Under the pieces are notes generated by a model, which worked only from the letters and a program-made list of their open reading frames with translations, searched no databases and was not told where the DNA came from. DNA of 64,000 bases from the NCBI GenBank assembly GCA_028673005.1, contig CM054120.1, positions 72,403,533-72,467,532 of the forward strand, given 5' to 3'. The position numbers and the translations under genes are program-made. Positions 35,182 through 49,935 of this stretch are shown one piece after another. Within the stretch, counting starts at the first letter, position 1, and each line of letters begins with the position of its first letter. The stretch is from Tanypteryx hageni. Taxonomy: Eukaryota > Arthropoda > Insecta > Odonata > Petaluridae.

Positions 35182-38100
35182 GCTAAACCAACATAATTGG
35201 AATGCATATATTGAGGGGAAAGCGGATGCTTTTATTGTTCAAGATAGAAGTTTAAATCAGAAGCATAAGCTTAAGGTAGTACCGTTTTTTGGCGGTAGGA
35301 GCGCAAATGGAATGGTGGGGTGTTAACAGGATATTCCAATAATAATATTCGTGGTTATTCCTCCACGAATTGTATCATTAGAAAGAGGAATTACAGCAAT
35401 TTCTTGATCCGCTTCATCACCGAGCATTGTCCTAACTATTGCATGGCCCGCAGGCGAAATAAATGACTCAGCTATAGTTTGAGGCATAATTTTTTAGCTA
35501 TGATTTATGCTACCTGATCAGAAGCAACTTGAACTCTCTCAGACACCTGCGCGTTTTTTTCGAAGTAACTCGCTTGTTTAGAATGCTGATCCATCAACCT
35601 TTTGAAATAGTTGAAATCTTTTCCTTCAAGGTTAACATGTATTGTGGTGAACTGTAGTTTCAATTTTTTGGGAACGGCTTCGTTCGATATATTCTCACCG
35701 CACACAACACACATTGGAATAGGACAATCTTTATCTCCACACAAAGAAAAGCCCATATTCAAATAACTGACCATATACTTGCGAGAAACCTTAGGAATCT
35801 TACTTAGCTTTGCCTTCCTCGAACAGTGTTTTTCCTAAATATGTTATCCATATTTAAAACCTTTAGGTTTTCTTGTAATAAATCTGTCGATTTTTACGGG
35901 CGCAACATTTATAATTTTAAAAAATGATAATTGGATTAAACAACAAAAATCACACAGTATTCTTCCAACGGTAATACACAAAAACTTAATAAAAAATTAT
36001 TTTATACAGAATAAATTCACGAAACATACATTCACAAACACCAAATTGTAGTATTAGCCTGCCGCGAATCGTGGCTAGTACTGAGTTGATAGAGGAATGC
36101 GCCAGAGTCGCGGACATCCAGGGATGTGAACACAGGCGTAGCATGCTACGTCATCGTAGAGACTTAGAGATCAACGATGACCAATTATGTGTTTATAACT
36201 CAAGCACAAGAGATTCGATCACTATGACAATTCTAACAACGTTGCTGCCAGGCTTACTGTTTACGCGCATTCCAAAGCAGTGATACTTTTGACTGGATTT
36301 ATTTAATCTTAATATTTTGTGTTAGTTTCTTTGTTAAAACTGTGACGGTGGAAGACGTGCAGATTTTCTCTTCGAAATCTCGCGGCACACTCGGGAAATG
36401 TTCGCGGTAAACCAGTGTGCCGCGGCACACAGGTTGAGAACCACTGGTGTAGGTGTAGCAGCTAAATTTTTTGTTTTTTAAAATAACTCCCCAACAATGT
36501 ATTATATGGGAAAATGCTTCGAAAAAACATTGTAGAAAAATAAAATTTCTATAATTTTATTCCAGTATGTTGTTACATTTATAAAATATTAAAATAAACG
36601 GACAAGGGACAAGAGTAAACACATACTTCTGTATGACCGATATTTACCAAAAACAATTCAGCACTTTTTCCTTTAGCAGAAATGTCGAATATTAAATTTC
36701 ATATTGATCTGGTTAATAGTTTTTTAGTTAGAGCACCCACAAAATCCCGGTCACAGAGACACACACAGATACACCCACAAACACACACACAGGCACACAC
36801 ACAGACACACACATAGACACACACACATACAGGGACACACCCAAAAACATGATCGAGAATCCGCTACTGCGTATATAGAGAAAGTAAAAAAAGTAAGGGA
36901 CAAGAGTAAACACATGACCGATATTTACCAAAAACTAATCAGCAATTTTTCCTTTAACAAAAATGTCAATTATAAAATTTCATGAAATTGATAGAATGAT
37001 ATGATCCGAAGATCCTATGCAGACAGGCATAAGCTGTGAAAGTTGGAGCAATTTTTGAAACGAGAAGAAAAAATTAAAATTTCATATTGATCTGGTTAAT
37101 AGTTTTTTAGTTAGAGCACCCACAAAATCCCGGTCACAGAGACAAACACAAACCCACACACAGACACACACAGGCACACACATAGACACACACAGATACA
37201 CCGACAGACATGCACACAGACACACACACACATACTGGGACACACCCACAAACATAAGCGAGAAAATAGTTTTAACGTATTTTCCTTTAAATCTCGAATT
37301 CGATTTTTTTTATGAAAAAAATGCTTCCGCTACTTCGTATATAGAGAAATTAAAAAAAGGAAAGCGACAAGAGTAACAATCCACTTCCGGTTATCCGATT
37401 TTTACCAAACAATTATCAGTTCTTTTCCCTTTTACAAAAATGTAAAATAAGAAATTTCCCGTTATAATGATCAATAGTTTTGGAGTTAGTGCACCCACAA
37501 AATTGCGGTCACAGACACACCCGCAGACATCGTCCAGAAATAGTCAAAACGTGCTCAGGGGACCTTAAAAATTGCATTTCCGTTGAAATCTCGAACTCGA
37601 TTTTTTTCATGAAAACAAAATTTTATATTTCGTAAATGGAGAAAGTAATAATTCGGGCGCCTTCTCTTTCGTACTAAAGTGTTCAAAGCACACTCTCTTT
37701 ACACATAAAGTGTAATAACGACAATAAAATCTCAGGGTTTAACAATGAAACGTTAGGCAAGGCAACATATCATTGCAAAACTTAAAATTTTCCAAAATAT
37801 ATGTTTTTAAAGTATAACTTGAGCGTTTTCGAAACGAAATCAAACATCGACGATAAGAACAAAAATTTTTGTTTATTTTTCTTTAAAATAGTCCCTGTCT
37901 GAAGATAGTATGTCAGTTAATTCAAATTTAATTTTGCAAATAAAAAAACGCCAGTAAGTGAAAAACGTAAATGTTAAGTGTTCGCACGAAAAAATTAAAC
38001 TATCAAGTCGTACCCTCAAAAACTTTTGCGAATTCAGTCAGAAATCTGCACGTTTAACCGAGCAGTCACACTTAGTTCGGAGAATGATTTATCTTGAAAT

Positions 38101-39438
38101 TACCTACGACTCGGCTATGAAAATGTATTTCACTCAATAATGAATTGAGACGAAATGATGATGGATGTAACATCAATTTAACTCAATTAATTATAAAAAA
38201 GATATAGCGCTTTACATCTCGTGCATTCCGTCAGCCAAACCGACATCTTATTTCGGTGTTTAACGTGGAATATACGGAAATTCCTATCAAGTAGAAAGTA
38301 ATGGAAGTAGAAACTCTGCAAAAGTTTTTCTTTTACTTTTTTAAACGCATATATCTCGATTGTTTTTTAGAGTTGGGGCTTGTCATTTTCGCTATTTCTA
38401 TTATGCAACAAATATTATCAAACCGGAGAATTTGAAGAAGCCGATGAAATCGTCCATTCAAAATTCGTAAATCCACTCGTACATCCACTATTAGAACAAA
38501 TTACGCCGCGAGTTTGCTTCAGCCCTGGCCAAACAATCCCTCACTTGGACAAAAAAACAATTCCATGGGCCTGCTCACCCTATCATCACGATGCAAGAAT
38601 GAGAATTATATAACAATGGCGAATTTTAATAGTACGTTCAAACGATTGCCCAAACGCGGAATAATCTTTGTTAACTCCGGTCGATATGCACGAATAAGTC
38701 GTATTTTATACAATAATAAACCTTGAATGCTGAGGTAGAGTCACGACAGGAATAGGTACATAGTCCCCGACAGACATAATATTCCCGTAGATATGAAGTA
38801 AAAATTCTGTCTGCCGCGAAAGTGGCGCCCCTGAAATTGTAAATAGACATTTGGAAATGACGTACATTCACCACCGATGTCATTTTACGATTTTAACCCA
38901 GCAAACTCAACATGCAAGTAACAGATACCATTAAATTATTATTGCCGCTTATTTGTATTTATTTATTCTATTTTGAACCCGCAGATGTTATTTTTCGATA
39001 TGTTCCTCACAAATTTAGCAATAATGCAACATCCACAATTTATTTGCTGTTATCGGAACAATGCTAATATTAATCCATCACGGATAGTTGGTGGTGAATA
39101 ATATACTACGTGTTTCTTGTAAATCCGTGTTTTAATCGTGATTTGAGTGTAAGTGTACGTTACACAGATCAAGAGAAAAGTGGTTTGAAATGAATCCGAT
39201 TAAGGATGTTATGGTGAAATATCAAGCAATATTGAAGAGTGAGTGTGAGATGCCAACCTCATCAACTCAACCCGGGAGGCTGAGGAAGACACTGGGAATC
39301 TTCTAAAGCAAAGTAGGAATTGGGATGAAGAAGGCGAATAATATGAATGAAGGTCAACGCAATCCAAGCCGAGGGGGAGGATCGAAGTGAACGTGGAAAG
39401 GAAACCAAACTAAGCTGGGAGCCGAAGAATCTCCTAAA
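35182..39438 (+). repeat. Macrosatellite unit 6
   Basis: Full unit, 4257 bp; CA tracts 36758-36842 and 37141-37247. A mosaic: up to about 37440 it copies unit 4, and beyond that point it follows the type seen in unit 9 (offset about 13058). Confidence 0.96.
35323..36446 (-). mobile_element. hAT 5' fragment, unit 6
   Basis: Same reading as in unit 4 (35774-35505), including His41 to Gln and the TAA, which shows common descent by block duplication and not separate mutation. Palindrome 36415-36430. Confidence 0.88.
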
Positions 39439-42400
39439 GGTAAACCAACATAATTGGAATGCATATATTGCGGGGAAAGCGGATGCTTTTATTGTTCAAG
39501 ATAGAAGTTTAAATCAGAAGCATAAGCTTAAGGTAGTACCGTTTTTTGGCGGTAGGAGCGCAAATGGAATGGTGGGGTGATAACAGGATATTCCAATAAT
39601 AATATTCGTGGTTATTCCTCCACGAATTGTATCATTAGATAGAGGAATTCCAGCAATTTCATGATCCGCTTCATCACCGAGCATTGTCCTAACTATTGTA
39701 TTGCCCGCAGTTGAAATAAATGACTCAGCTATAGTTTGAGGCATAATTTTTTTAGCTATGATTTATGCTACCTGATCAGAAGCAACTTGAACTCTCTCAG
39801 ACACCTGCACGTTTTTTTCGAAGTAACTCGCTTGTTTAGAATGCTGTTCCATCAACCTCTTGAAATAGTTGAAATCTTTTCCTTCAAGGTTAACATGTAC
39901 TGTGGTGAAATGTAGTTTCAATTTTCTGGGAACGGCTTCGTTCGATATATTCTCACCGCACACAACACACATTGGAATAGGACAATCTTTATCTCCACAC
40001 AAAGAAAAGCCCAGATTCAAATAACTGACCATATACTTGCGAGAATCCTTAGGAATCTTACTTAGCTTTGCCTTGCTCGAACTGGGTTTTTCCTAAATAT
40101 GTTATCCATATTTATCACCTTTAGGTTTTCTTTTAATAAATCTGTCGATTTTTACGGGCGCAACATTTATAATTTTTAAAAATGATAATTGGATTAAACA
40201 ACAAATATCACACAGTATTCTTCCAACGGTAATACACAAAAAACTTAATAAAAAATTATTTTATACAGAATAAATTCACGAAACATACATTCACAAACAC
40301 CAAATTGTAGTATTAGCCTGCCACGAATCTTGGCTAGTACTGAGTTGATAGAGGAATGCGCCAGAGTGGCGGACATCCAGGGATGTGAACACAGGCGTAG
40401 CATGCTACGTCATCGTAGAGACTTAGAGATCAACGATGACCAATTATGTGTTTATGACTCAAGCACAAGTGATTCGATCACTATGAAATTTCTAACAACG
40501 TTGCTGCCAGGCTTACTGTTTACGCGCATTCCAAAGCAGTGATACTTATTGACGGGATTTATTTAATCTTAATATTTTGTGTTAGTTTCTTTGTTAAAAC
40601 TGTGTCGGTGGAAGACGTGCAGATTTTCTCTTCGAAATCTCGCGGCACACTTGGGAAATGTTCGCGGTAAACCAGTGTGCCGCGGCACACAGGTTGAGAA
40701 CCACTGGTGTAGGTGTAGCAGATGAATTTTTTATTTTTTAAAATAACTCTCCAACAATGTATTATATGGGAAAATGCTTCGAAAAACCATTGTAGAAAAA
40801 TAAATTTTCTATAACTTTTATTCCAGTATGTTGTTACATTTATAAAATATTAAAATAAACGGATAAGGGACAAGAGTAAACACATACTTCTGTATGACCG
40901 ATATTTACCAAAAACAAATCAGCACTTTTTCCTTTAGCAGAAATGTCGAATATTAAATTTCATATTGATCTGGTTAATAGTTTTTTAGTTAAGAGCACCC
41001 AAAAAATCCCGGTCACAGAGACACACACAGATACACCCACAAACACACACACAGGCACAATCACAGACACACACATAGACACACACACATACAGGGACAC
41101 ACCCAAAAACATGATCGAGAACCCGCTACTGCGTATATAGAGAAAGTAAAAAACGTAAGGGACAAGAGTAAACACATGACCGATATTTACCAAAAACTAA
41201 TCAGCAATTTTTCCTTTAACAAAAATGTCAAATATAAAATTTCATGAAATTGATAGAATGATATGATCCGAAGATCCTATGCAGACAGGCATAAGCTGTG
41301 AAAGTTGAAACAATTTTTGAAACGAGAAAAAAAAATTAAAATTTCATATTGATCTGGTTAATAGTTTTTTAGTTAGAGCACCCACAAAATCCCGGTCACA
41401 GAGACAAACACAAACCCACACACAGACACACACACAGGCACACACATAGACACACACAGATGCACCGACAGACATGCACACAGACACACACACATACAGG
41501 GACACACCCACAAATATAATCGAGAAAATAGTTTTAACGTATTTTCCTTTAAATCTCGAATTCGATTTTTTTTATGAAAAAAATGCTTCCGCTACTTCGT
41601 ATATAGAAAAATTAAAAAAAGGAAAGCGACAAGAGTAACAATCCACTTCCGGTTATCCGATTTTTACCAAACAATTATCAGTTCTTTTCCCTTTTACAAA
41701 AATGTAAAATAAGAAATTTCCCGTTATAATGATCAATAGTTTTGGAGTTAGAGCACCCACAAAATTGCGGTCACAGACACACCCACAGACATCGTCCAGA
41801 AATAGTCAAAACGTGCTCAGGGGACCTTAAATATTGCATTTCCGTTCAAATCTCGAACTCGATTTTTTTCATGAAAACAAAATTTTATATTTCGTAAATG
41901 GAGAAAGTAATAATTCGGGCGCCTTCTCTTTCGTACTAAAGTGTTCAAAGCACACTCTCCTTACACATAAAGTGTAATAACGACAATAAAATCTCAGGGT
42001 TTAACAATGAAACGTTAGGCAAGTCAACATATCATTGCAAAACTTAAAATTTTCCAAAAAATATGATTTAAAAGTATAACTTGAACGATTTGGAAACGAA
42101 ATCAAACATCGACGATTAGAACAAAAATTTTTGTTTATTTTTCTTTAAAATAGTCCCTGTCTGAAGATAGTATGTCAGTTAATTCAAATTTATTTTTGCA
42201 AAAGAAAAAAACGCCAGTAAGTGAAAAATGTAAATGTTAAGTGTTGGCACGAAAAAATTAAACTATCAAGTCGTACCCACAAAAACTTTTGCGAATTCAG
42301 TCAGAAATCTGCACGTTTAACCGAGCAGTCACACTTAGTTCGGAGAATGATTTATCTTGAAATTACCTACGACTCGGCTATGAAAATGTGGTTCACTCAA

Positions 42401-43699
42401 TAATGAAGTGAGACGAAATGATGATGGATGTAACATCAATTTAAATCAATTAATTATAAAAAAGATATAGCGTTTTACATCTCGTGCATTCCGTCAGCCA
42501 AAACGACTTCTTACTTCGGTGTTTAACGTGGAATATACAGAAATTCCTATCAAGTAGAAAGTAATGGAAGTAGAAACTCTGCAAAAGTTTTTCTTTTACT
42601 TTTTTAAACGCATATATCTCGATTGTATTTAGAGTTGGGGCTTGTCATTTTCGCTATTTCCATTAGGCAACAAATATTATCAAACCGGAGAATTTGAAGA
42701 AGCCGATGAAATCGTCCATTCAAAATTCGTAAATCCTCTCGTACATCCACTATTAGAACAAATTACGCCGCGAGTTTGCTTCAGCCCTGGCCAAACAATC
42801 CCTCACTTGGACAAAAAAACAATTCCATGGGCCTGCTCACCCTATCATCACGATGCAAGAATGAGAATTATATAACAATGGCGAATTTTAATAGTACGTT
42901 CAAACGATTGCCCAAACGCGGAATAGTCTTAGTTAACTCCGGTCGATATGCACGAATAAGTCGTATTTTATACAATATTAAACCTTGAAGGCTGAGGTAG
43001 AGTCACGACAGGAATAGGTACATAGTCCCCGACAGACATAATATTCCCGTAGATATGAAGTTAAAATTCTGTCTGCCGCGAAAGTGGCGCCGCTGAAATT
43101 GTAAATAGACATTTGGAAATGACGTACATTCACCACCGATGTCATTTTACGATTTTAACCCAGCAAACTCAACATGCAAGTAACAGATACCATTAAATTA
43201 TTATTGCCGCTTATTTGTATTTATTTATTCTATTTTGAACACGCAGATGTTATTTTTCAATATGTTCCTCACAAATTTAGCAATAATGCAACATCCACAA
43301 TTTATTTACTGTTATCGGAACAAAGCTAATATTAATCCGTCACGGATAGTTGTTGGTGAATAATATACTACGTGTTTCTTGTAAATCCGTGTTTTAATCG
43401 TGATTTGAGTGTAAGAGTACGTTACACAGATCAAGAGAAAAGTGTTTTGAAATGAATCCGATTAAGGATGTTATGGTGAAATATCAAGCAATATTGAAGA
43501 GTGAGTGTGAGATGCCAACCTCATCAACTCAACCCGGGAGGCTGAGGAAGACACTGGGAATCTCCTAAAGCAAAGTAGGAATTGGGATGAAGAAGGCGAA
43601 TAATATGAATGAAGGTCAACGCAATCCAAGCCGAGGGGGAGGATCGAAGTGAACGTGAAAGGAAACCAACCTAAGCTGGGAGCCGAAGAATCTCCTAAA
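39439..43699 (+). repeat. Macrosatellite unit 7
   Basis: Full unit, 4261 bp; CA tracts 41020-41104 and 41403-41519. Its left part matches units 10 and 12 (for example ACCCAAAAAATCCC before the first CA tract). Confidence 0.96.
39580..40706 (-). mobile_element. hAT 5' fragment, unit 7
   Basis: BED reading 40032-39763 with intact finger, TTVHVN in place of TTIHVN; second part 39744-39514 after the TAA. Palindrome 40675-40690. Confidence 0.88.
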
Positions 43700-46600
43700 G
43701 GTAAACCAACATAATTGGAATGCATAAATTGCGGGGAAAGCGGATGCTTTTATTGTTCAAGATAGAAGTTTAAATCAGCAGAATAAGCTTAAGGTAGTAC
43801 CGTTTTTTGGCGGTAGGAGCGCAAATGGAATGGTGGGGTGATAACAGGATATTCCAATAATAATATTCGTGGTTATTCCTCCAGGAATTGTATCATTAGA
43901 AAGAGGAATTCCAGCAATTTCTTGATCCGCTTCATCACCGAGCATTGTCCTAACTATTGTATGGCCCGCAGTTGAAATAAATGACTCAGCTATAGTTTGA
44001 GGCATAATTTTTTTAGCTATGATTTATGCTACCTGATCAGAAGCAACTTGAACTCTCTCAGACACCTGCACGTTTTTTTCGAAGTAACTCGCTTGTTTAG
44101 AATGCTGTTCCATCAACCTTTTGAAATAGTTGAAATCTTTTCCTTCAAGGTTAACATGTACTGTGGTGAAATGTAGTTTCAATTTTCTGGGAACGGCTTC
44201 GTTCGATATATTCTCACCGCACACAACACACATTGGAATAGGACAATCTTTATCTCCACACAAAGAAAAGCCCAGATTCAAATAACTGACCATATACTTG
44301 CGAGAATCCTTAGGAATCTTACTTAGCTTTGCCTTGCTCGAACTGGGTTTTTCCTAAATATGTTATCCATATTTATCACCTTTAGGTTTTCTTGTAATAA
44401 ATCTGTCGATTTTTACGGGCGCAACATTTATAATTTTTAAAAATGATAATTGGATTAAACAACAAAAATCACACAGTATTCTTCCAACGGTAATACACAA
44501 AAAACATAATAAAAAATTATTTTATACAGAATAAATTCACGAAACATACATTCACAAACACCAAATTGTAGTATTAGCCTGCCACGAATCTTGGCTAGTA
44601 CTGAGTTGATAGAGGAATGCGCCAGAGTCGCGGACATCCAAGGATGTGAACACAGGCGTAGCATGCTACGTCATCGTAGAGACTTAGAGATCAACGATGA
44701 CCAATTATGTGTTTATGACTCAAGCACAAGAGATTCGATCACTATGACAATTCTAACAACGTTGCTGCTAGGCTTACTGCTTACGCGCATTCCAAAGCAG
44801 TGATACTTATTGACTGGATTTATTTAATCTTAATATTTTGTGTTAGTTTCTTTGTTAAAACTGTGTCGGTGGAAGACGTGCAGATTTTCTCTTCGAAATC
44901 TCGCGGCACACTCGGGAAATGTTCGCGGTAAACCAGTGTGCCGCGGCACACAGGTTGAGAACCACTGGTGTAGGTGTAGCAGATGAATTTTTTATTTTTT
45001 AAAATAACTCTCCAACAATGTATTATATGGGAAAATGCTTCGAAAAAACATTGTAGAAAAATAAATTTTCTATAAATTTTATTCCTGTATGTTGTTACAT
45101 TTATAAAATATTAAAATAAACGGATAAGGGACAAGAGTAAACACATACTTCTGTATGACCGATATTTACCAAAAAGAAATCAGCACTTTTTCTTTAGCAG
45201 AAATGTCGAATATTAAATTTCATATTGATCTGGTTAATAGTTTTTTAGTTAGAGCACCCACAAAATCCCGGTCACAGAGACACACACAGATACACCCACA
45301 AACACACACACAGGCACAATCACAGACACACACATAGACACACACACATACTGGGACACACCCAAAAACATGATCGAGAACCCGCTACTGCGTATATAGA
45401 GAAAGTAAAAAACGTAAGGGACAAGAGTAAACACATGACCGATATTTACCAAAAACTAATCAGCAATTTTTCCTTTAACAAAAATGTCAAATATAAAATT
45501 TCATGAAATTGATAGAATGATATGATCCGAAGATCCTATGCAGTTAGGCATAAGCTGTGAAAGTTGGAACAATTTTTGAAACGAGAAGAAAAAATTAAAA
45601 TTTCATATTGATCTGGTTAATAGTTTTTTAGTTAGAGCACCCACAAAATCCCGGTCACAGAGACAAACACAAACCCACACACAGACACACAAACTGGCAC
45701 ACACATAGACACACACAGATGCACCGACAGACATGCACACAGACACACACACATACAGGGACACACCCACAAATATAATCGAGAAAATAGTTTTAACGTA
45801 TTTTCCTTTAAATCTCGAATTCGATTTTTTTTATGAAAAAAATGCTTCCGCTACTTCGTATATAGAAAAATTAAAAAAAGGAAAGCGACAAGAGTAACAA
45901 TACACTTCCTGTTATCCGATTTTTACCAAACAATTATCAGTTCTTTTCCCTTTTACAAAAATGTAAAATAAGAAATTTCCCGTTATAATGATCAATAGTT
46001 TTGGAGTTAGAGCACCCACAAAATTGCGGTCACAGACACACCCACAGACATCGTCCAGAAATAGTCAAAACGTGCTCAGGCGACCTTAAATATTGCATTT
46101 CCGTTCAAATCTCGAACTCGATTTTTTTCATGAAAACAAAATTTTATATTTCGTAAATGGAGAAAGTAATAATTCGGGCGCCTTCTCTTTCGTACTAAAG
46201 TGTTCAAAGCACACTCTCCTCACACATAAAGAGTAATAACGACAATAAAATCTCAGGGTTTAACAATGAAACGTTAGGCAAGGCAACATATCATTGCAAA
46301 ACTTAAAATTTTCCAAAAAATATGATTTAAAAGTATAACTTGAGCGATTTGGAAACGAAATCAAACATCGACGATAAGAACAAAAATTTTTGTTTATTTT
46401 TCTTTAAAATAGTCCCTGTCTGAAGATAGTATGTCAGTTAATTCAAATTTAATTTTGCAAAAGAAAAAAACGCCAGTAAGTGAAAAATGTAAATGTTAAG
46501 TGTTCGCACGAAAAAATTAAACTATCAAGTCGTACCCTCAAAAACTTTTGCGAATTCAGTCAGAAATCTGCATGTTTAACCGAGCAGTCACAGTTAGTTC

Positions 46601-47960
46601 GGAGAATGATTTATCTTGAAATTACCTACGACTCGGCTATGAAAATGTGGTTCACTCAATAATGAAGTGAGACGAAATGATGATGGATGTAACATCAATT
46701 TAACTCAATTAATTATAAAAAAGATATAGCGCTTTACATCTCGTGCATTCCGTCAGCCAAAACGACATCTTATTTCGGTGTTTAACGTGGAATATACGGA
46801 AATTCCTATCAAGTAGGAAGTAATGGATGTAGAAACTCTGCAAAAGTTTTTCTTTTACTTTTTTAAACGCATATATCTCGATTGTTTTTTAGAGTTGGGG
46901 CTTGTCATTTTCGCTATTTCCATTATGCAACAAATATTATCAAACCGGAGAATTTGAAGAAGCCGATGAAATCGTCCATTCAAAATTCGTAAATCCACTC
47001 GTACATCCACTATTAGAACAAATTACGCCGCGAGTTTGCTTCAGCCCTGGCCAAACAATCCCTCACTTGGACAAAAAAACAATTCCATGGGCCTGCTCAC
47101 CCTATCATCACGATGCAAGAATGAGAATTATATAACAATGGCGAATTTTAATAGTACGTTCAAACGATTGCCCAAACGCGGAATAATCTTTGTTAACTCC
47201 GGTCGATATGCACGAATAAGTCGTATTTTATACAATATTAAACCTTGAATGCTGAGGTAGAGTCACGACAGGAATAGGTACATAGTCCCCGACAGACATA
47301 ATATTCCCGTAGATATGAAGTTAAAATTCTGTCTGCCGCGAAAGTGGCGCCGCTGAAATTGTAAATAGACATTTGGAAATGACGTACATTCACCACCGAT
47401 GTCATTTTACGATTTTAACCCAGCAAACTCAACATACAAGTAACAGATACCATTAAATTAATATTGCCGCTTATTTGTATTTATTTATTCTATTTTGAAC
47501 CCGCAGATGTTATTTTTCGATATTTTCCTCACAAATTTAGCAATAATGCAACATCCACAATTTATTTGCTGTTATCGGAACAAAGCTAATATTAATCCAT
47601 CACGGATAGTTGGTGGTGAATAATAAACTACGTGCTTCTTGTAAATCCGTGTTTTAATCGTGATTTGAGTGTAACAGTACGATACACAGATCAAGAGAAA
47701 AGTGTTTTGAAATGAATCCGATTAAGGATGTTATGGTGAAATATCAATCAATATTGAAGAGTGAGTGTGAGATGCCAACCTCATCAACTCAACCCGGGAG
47801 GCTGAGGAAGACACTGGGAATCTCCTAAAGCAAAGTAGGAATTGGGATGAAGAAGACGAATAATATGAATGAAGATCAACGCAATCCAAGCCGAGGGGGA
47901 GGATCGAATTGAACGTGGAAAGGAAAGCAACCTAAGCTGGGAGCCAAAGAATCTCCTAAA
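43700..47960 (+). repeat. Macrosatellite unit 8
   Basis: Full unit, 4261 bp; CA tracts 45279-45363 and 45662-45768. From about 45.5 kb on it matches unit 10 at an offset of 8790 bp (shared CAGTTAGGCATAAGC at 45541 and 54331, CAGGCGACCTTAAATATTG at 46077 and 54867). Confidence 0.96.
43841..44967 (-). mobile_element. hAT 5' fragment, unit 8
   Basis: BED reading 44293-44024 with intact finger; second part 44005-43775 (TIPGG for TIRGG). Palindrome 44936-44951. Confidence 0.88.
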
Positions 47961-48101
47961 GCTAAACCAACATAATTGGAATGCATATATTGCGGGGAAA
48001 GCGGATGCTTTTATTGTTCAAGATAGAAGTTTAAATCAGAAGCATAAGCTTAAGGTAGTACCGTTTTTTGGCGGTAGGAGCGCAAATGGAATGGTGGGGT
48101 T

Positions 48102-49228
48102 TTAACAGGATATTCCAATAATAATATTCGTGGTTATCCCTCCACGAATTGTATCATTAGGAAGAGGAATTCCAGCAATTTCTTGATCCGCTTCATCACC
48201 GAGCATTGTCCTAACTATTGCATGGCCCGCAGGCGAAATAAATGACTTAGCTATAGTTTGAGGCTTACTTTTTTTAGCTATGATTTCTGCTACCTGATCA
48301 GAAGCAACTTGAACTCTCTCAGACACCTGCACGTTTTTTTCGAAGTAACTCGCTTGTTTAGAATGCTGTTCCATTCACCTTTTGAAATAGTTGAAATCTT
48401 TTCCTTCAAGGTTAACATGTATTGTGGTGAAATGTAGTTTCAATTTTCTGGGAACTGCTTCGCTCGATATATTCTCACCGCACACAACACACATTGGAAT
48501 AGGACAATCTTTATCTCCACACAAAGAAAAGCCCAGATTCAAATAACTGACCATATACTTGCGAGAAACCTTAGGAATCTTACTTAGCTTTGCCTTGCTC
48601 GAACTGGGTTTTTCCTAAATATGTTATCCATATTTATCACCTTTAGGTATTCTTGTAATTAATCTGTCGATTTTTACGGGCGCAACATTTATAATTTAAA
48701 AAAATAATAATTAAATTAAACAACAAAAATCACACAGTATTCTTCCAACGGTAATACACAAAAAACTTAATAAAAAATTATTTTATACAGAATAAATTCA
48801 CGAAACATACATTCACAAACACCAAATTGTAGTATTAGCCTGCCACGAATCTTGGCTAGTACTGAGTTGATAGAGGAATGCGCCAGAGTGGCGGACATCC
48901 AGGGATGTGAACACAGGCGTAGCATGCTACGTCATCGTAGAGACTTAGAGATCAACGATGACCAATTATGTGTTTATGACTCAAGCACAAGTGATTCGAT
49001 CACTATGAAATTTCTAACAACGTTGCTGCCAGGCTTACTGTTTACGCGCATTCCAAAGCAGTGATACATTTGGACTGGATTTATTTAATCTTAATATTTT
49101 TTGTTAGTTTCTTTGTTAAAACTGTGTCGGTGGAAGACGTGCAGATTTTCACTTCGAAATCTCGCGGCACACTTGGGAAATGTTCGCGGTAAACCAGTGT
49201 GCCGCGGCACACAGTTTAAAAACCACTG
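48102..49228 (-). mobile_element. hAT 5' fragment, unit 9
   Basis: GAA is kept after DQVA, giving an open second part of 90 codons (48374-48102), but a TGA just before MEQHSK (near 48376) cuts it from the BED finger region. The terminus is altered (CAGTTTAAAAACCACTG). Palindrome 49197-49212. Confidence 0.87.
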
Positions 49229-49649
49229 GTGTAGGTGTAGCAGATAAATTTTTTAGTTTTTAAAATAACTCTCCAACAATGTATTTTATGGGAAAATGCT
49301 TCGAAAAAACATTGTAGAAAAATAAATTTTCTATAACTTTTATTCCAGTATGTTGTTACATTTATAAAATATTAAAATAAACGGATAAGGGACAAGAGTA
49401 AACACATACTTCTGTATGACCGATATTTACCAAAAACAAATCAGCACTTTTTCCTTTAGCAGAAATGTCGAATATTAAATTTCATATTGATCTGGTTAAT
49501 AGTTTTTTAGTTAAGAGCACCCACAAAATCCCGGTCACAGAGACACACACAGATACACCCACAAACACACACACAGGCACAATCACAGACACACACATAG
49601 ACACACACACATACAGGGACACACCCAAAAACATGATCGAGAATCCGCT

Positions 49650-49935
49650 ACTGCGTATATAGAGAAAGTAATAAACGTAAGGGACAAGAGTAAACACATG
49701 ACCGATATTTACCAAAAACTAATCAGCAATTTTTCCTTTAACAGAAATGTCGAATATTAAATTTCATATTGATCTGGTTAATAGTTTTTTAGTTAAGAGC
49801 ACCCACAAAATCCCGGTCACAGAGACACACACAGATACACCCACAAACACACACACAGGACACACACAGACACACACACAGACACAAACACATACAGGGA
49901 CACACCCACAAACACGATCGAGAATCCGCTACTGC
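49650..49935 (+). repeat. Extra CA module in unit 9
   Basis: A 282-bp tandem copy of the first CA module, nearly base for base, with its tract changed to GGACACACACAGACACACAC. The same extra module is in unit 11 at about 58440-58725, so the gain came before the 8.79-kb duplication. Confidence 0.88.

Noticed and set aside
43471..43725. 84-codon minus-strand frame opposite the MNPIKDV block
   Set aside because: Exists in this unit only because of a 1-bp deletion near 43658; absent from other units.
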